DNA of 12,737 nucleotides from JAPSGM01 sp036556985 (lineage in GTDB: Bacteria; Chloroflexota; Limnocylindria; QHBO01): positions 1 through 12,737 of the forward strand of contig DATBIK010000102.1 of the NCBI GenBank assembly GCA_036556985.1, given 5' to 3'. The position numbers and the translations under genes were made by a program. Below the pieces are notes generated by a model, which was not told where the DNA came from, ran no database searches, and was given only the letters and a program-made list of their open reading frames with translations. Numbering within the stretch: position 1 is the stretch's first letter; each line of letters opens with the position of its first letter. This document shows positions 11,818 through 12,737 of this stretch, in pieces.

Positions 11818-12261
11818 ATGAACTACGAGCTCTTCATGGCGGAGGCGATCGCCGAGGCACGCCGCGGGGGCGAGGAGGGGGAGGTTCCCGTCGGGGCGGT
11901 GGCGGTGCTCGACGACGCGATGATCGCCCGCGACCACGACCGCATGGTCCTCGGCCGCGACCCCACCGCCCACGCCGTGCTCCTCACCCTCCAGGCCGCG
12001 GCCCGCAAGCTCGAGTCCCGCCGCCTCACGGAGGTGACGATCTTCACCACCCACGAGCCCTGCGCCATGTGCGTGGGAGCCATGATCGAGGCCCAGGTGC
12101 GCGCCGTCGTGTACGCCGTGCCGGACCCGCGCAAGGGCGCCGCCGGCAGCGCGGTCCAGCTCGCCCGCCATGCGGGCATGGAGCATCAGCTCTCGGTCAT
12201 CTCGGGGGTGCGGGAGGCGGAGGCGCGCCGGCTGGAGTCCGATTCGGCCGCCGTCGGCTGA
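11818..12261 (+). CDS. tadA: TadA-family deaminase homologue lacking the catalytic Glu
   Basis: 147 residues. It aligns by eye with TadA, the enzyme converting A34 to inosine in tRNA-Arg(ACG): 'EVPVGAV' (22-28), 'DPTAHA' (48-53), 'EPCAMC' (80-85), then GAMI and GAAGS. Zinc ligands His52, Cys82 and Cys85 are kept. The proton-shuttling Glu of the His-Ala-Glu motif is replaced by Val54 (codon GTG, 11977-11979). Other usual residues also differ: the Asn of the 'WNRP' region is Asp41, and TLEPC reads THEPC. By family knowledge it should not deaminate by the normal mechanism. The frame is intact with normal codon use, so it is not an obvious pseudogene. Eukaryotic ADAT3/Tad3, the non-catalytic partner of ADAT2, has the same Glu-to-Val change. 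The only tRNA-Arg in the window has anticodon GCG and would not need the enzyme. The ATG at 11818 is chosen because family similarity begins there. The setting before tRNA-Ser genes and SRP RNA is typical of tadA. Confidence 0.88.
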   Translation: MNYELFMAEAIAEARRGGEEGEVPVGAVAVLDDAMIARDHDRMVLGRDPTAHAVLLTLQAAARKLESRRLTEVTIFTTHEPCAMCVGAMIEAQVRAVVYAVPDPRKGAAGSAVQLARHAGMEHQLSVISGVREAEARRLESDSAAVG

Positions 12262-12281
12262 CCCGTCCCGGGCCGTACGTC

Positions 12282-12301
12282 GGCCGGCGCCCGCGCCGGC
12301 C
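12282..12301 (+). terminator. Strong GC hairpin after tadA
   Basis: A 20-base perfect palindrome (9-bp arms starting GGCCGGCGC, 2-base centre) lies 21 nt after the tadA stop, followed by a few scattered Ts (12302-12318). It probably terminates tadA before the tRNA-Ser(CGA) promoter. Confidence 0.5.
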
Positions 12302-12319
12302 CATCGGTCCATCCTTTGG

Positions 12320-12325
12320 TAGACT
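12320..12325 (+). promoter_or_regulatory. -10 box for tRNA-Ser(CGA)/(GGA)
   Basis: TAGACT ends 7 nt before the tRNA, the spacing expected if transcription starts at or next to the mature 5' end. The -35 region falls in the tadA hairpin and shows no TTGAC-like match. Confidence 0.45.
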
Positions 12326-12332
12326 CGGCCGC

Positions 12333-12419
<87 letters not shown>

Positions 12420-12459
12420 CCACCCCACCCGCACCGATCCGGTTCAGCTGCGCGTCCGC

Positions 12460-12547
12460 GGAGAGGTCGCCTAGAGGCCTATGGCGCCGCACTGGAAATG
12501 CGGTTCGGGGCAACCCGTCGGGGGTTCGAATCCCCCCCTCTCCGCCA
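12460..12547 (+). tRNA. tRNA-Ser, anticodon GGA
   Basis: Acceptor GGAGAGG (12460-12466) pairs with CCTCTCC (12537-12543), followed by G and encoded CCA. The anticodon stem CCGCA/TGCGG has loop CTGGAAA with GGA at 12494-12496, reading UCC and UCU. T-stem GGGGG/CCCCC encloses TTCGAAT. It lies 40 nt after tRNA-Ser(CGA) with no promoter of its own, so they are probably co-transcribed. Confidence 0.97.
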
Positions 12548-12565
12548 CTCCATCATGCCCCTCGA

Positions 12566-12594
12566 TTGACCGATGACCCGGCCGGACCTACCAT
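12566..12594 (+). promoter_or_regulatory. SRP RNA promoter
   Basis: TTGACC (12566-12571) and TACCAT (12589-12594) are separated by exactly 17 nt. This is the only promoter in the window with a near-consensus -35, fitting a highly expressed stable RNA that would start near 12601. Confidence 0.7.
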
Positions 12595-12600
12595 CGCCGC

Positions 12601-12737
12601 GGTCGTGCTAGGCGGGGAACTAGCGGTGCCCTGCACCCGCAATCCGCTACAGCGGGGCTGAATCCCCGGCCGAGGCCGTCGAGCCTCCGCCTCCCACGAG
12701 ATCGCCCGACGACGAAAGTCGGGTCCCACGCAGCGAA
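12601..12737 (+). ncRNA. ffs: Signal recognition particle RNA, large type, 3' end outside window
   Basis: RNA scaffold of the signal recognition particle, which with Ffh targets nascent membrane and secreted proteins. From about 12604 the sequence follows the Alu (5') domain of the Bacillus-type large SRP RNA: GTGCTAGGCGGGGAACTAGC, then GGTGCCCTG, AATCCGCT, GGGGCTGAATCCCC and GAGGCCGTCGAG. The conserved S-domain with the GGAAGCAGC-type loop is beyond the window, so only the first ~137 bases are seen. The 5' end is set from the promoter and is accurate to a few bases. The tadA, tRNA-Ser, SRP RNA order is common in Gram-positive bacteria, where dnaX often follows. Confidence 0.9.

Overview
This window is GC-rich (about 70% by eye), gene-dense chromosomal DNA from a bacterium. 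The five tRNAs all encode their CCA end. A long, Bacillus-type SRP RNA begins at the right edge, and there is a bacterial PMT-type mannosyltransferase. Several likely promoters are little more than a TANNNT -10 box, two of them placed directly in front of start codons. Together this suggests a high-GC lineage such as Chloroflexota or Actinomycetota. I lean weakly to Chloroflexota, but no single sequence proves it. I see no insertion sequence, phage gene, CRISPR array or replication origin.

Layout. 1-969: 3' three-quarters of serS (seryl-tRNA synthetase). 1069-2370: a tight pair, an RDD membrane protein and an AadA-like aminoglycoside nucleotidyltransferase. 2380-2467: tRNA-Ser(UGA). 2469-2894 (-): a small lipoprotein, convergent with that tRNA. 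3011-3415: a DUF2177-like membrane protein. 3559-5436: a membrane-anchored GGDEF/HD-GYP protein whose stop codon overlaps the start of 5433-7922, a large exported protein with five cadherin-like repeats, a Pro/Thr/Ser-rich stalk and a C-terminal membrane anchor. 7919-9394 (-): aroE-like gene followed by thymidine kinase. 9498-9679: tRNA-Ser(GCU) and tRNA-Arg(GCG). 9684-11216 (-): PMT-type protein mannosyltransferase. 11269-11706 (-): small exported protein. 11818-12261: a TadA-family protein. 12333-12547: tRNA-Ser(CGA) and tRNA-Ser(GGA). 12601-end: SRP RNA, incomplete.

Two themes stand out. First, decoding: SerRS and four tRNA-Ser genes that together can read all six serine codons lie within 12.6 kb. 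The TadA-family protein has Val where the catalytic Glu of the His-Ala-Glu motif should be, and the window's tRNA-Arg carries anticodon GCG, which has no A34 to deaminate, instead of the usual bacterial ACG. That pairing is the most interesting signal here. It suggests loss of wobble inosine on Arg CGN decoding with a retained pseudo-deaminase, or an ADAT3-like non-catalytic subunit. Second, the cell surface: a c-di-GMP-type signalling protein with altered motifs is translationally coupled to an adhesin-like surface protein, and a protein O-mannosyltransferase that could modify its Thr/Ser/Pro stalk is nearby.
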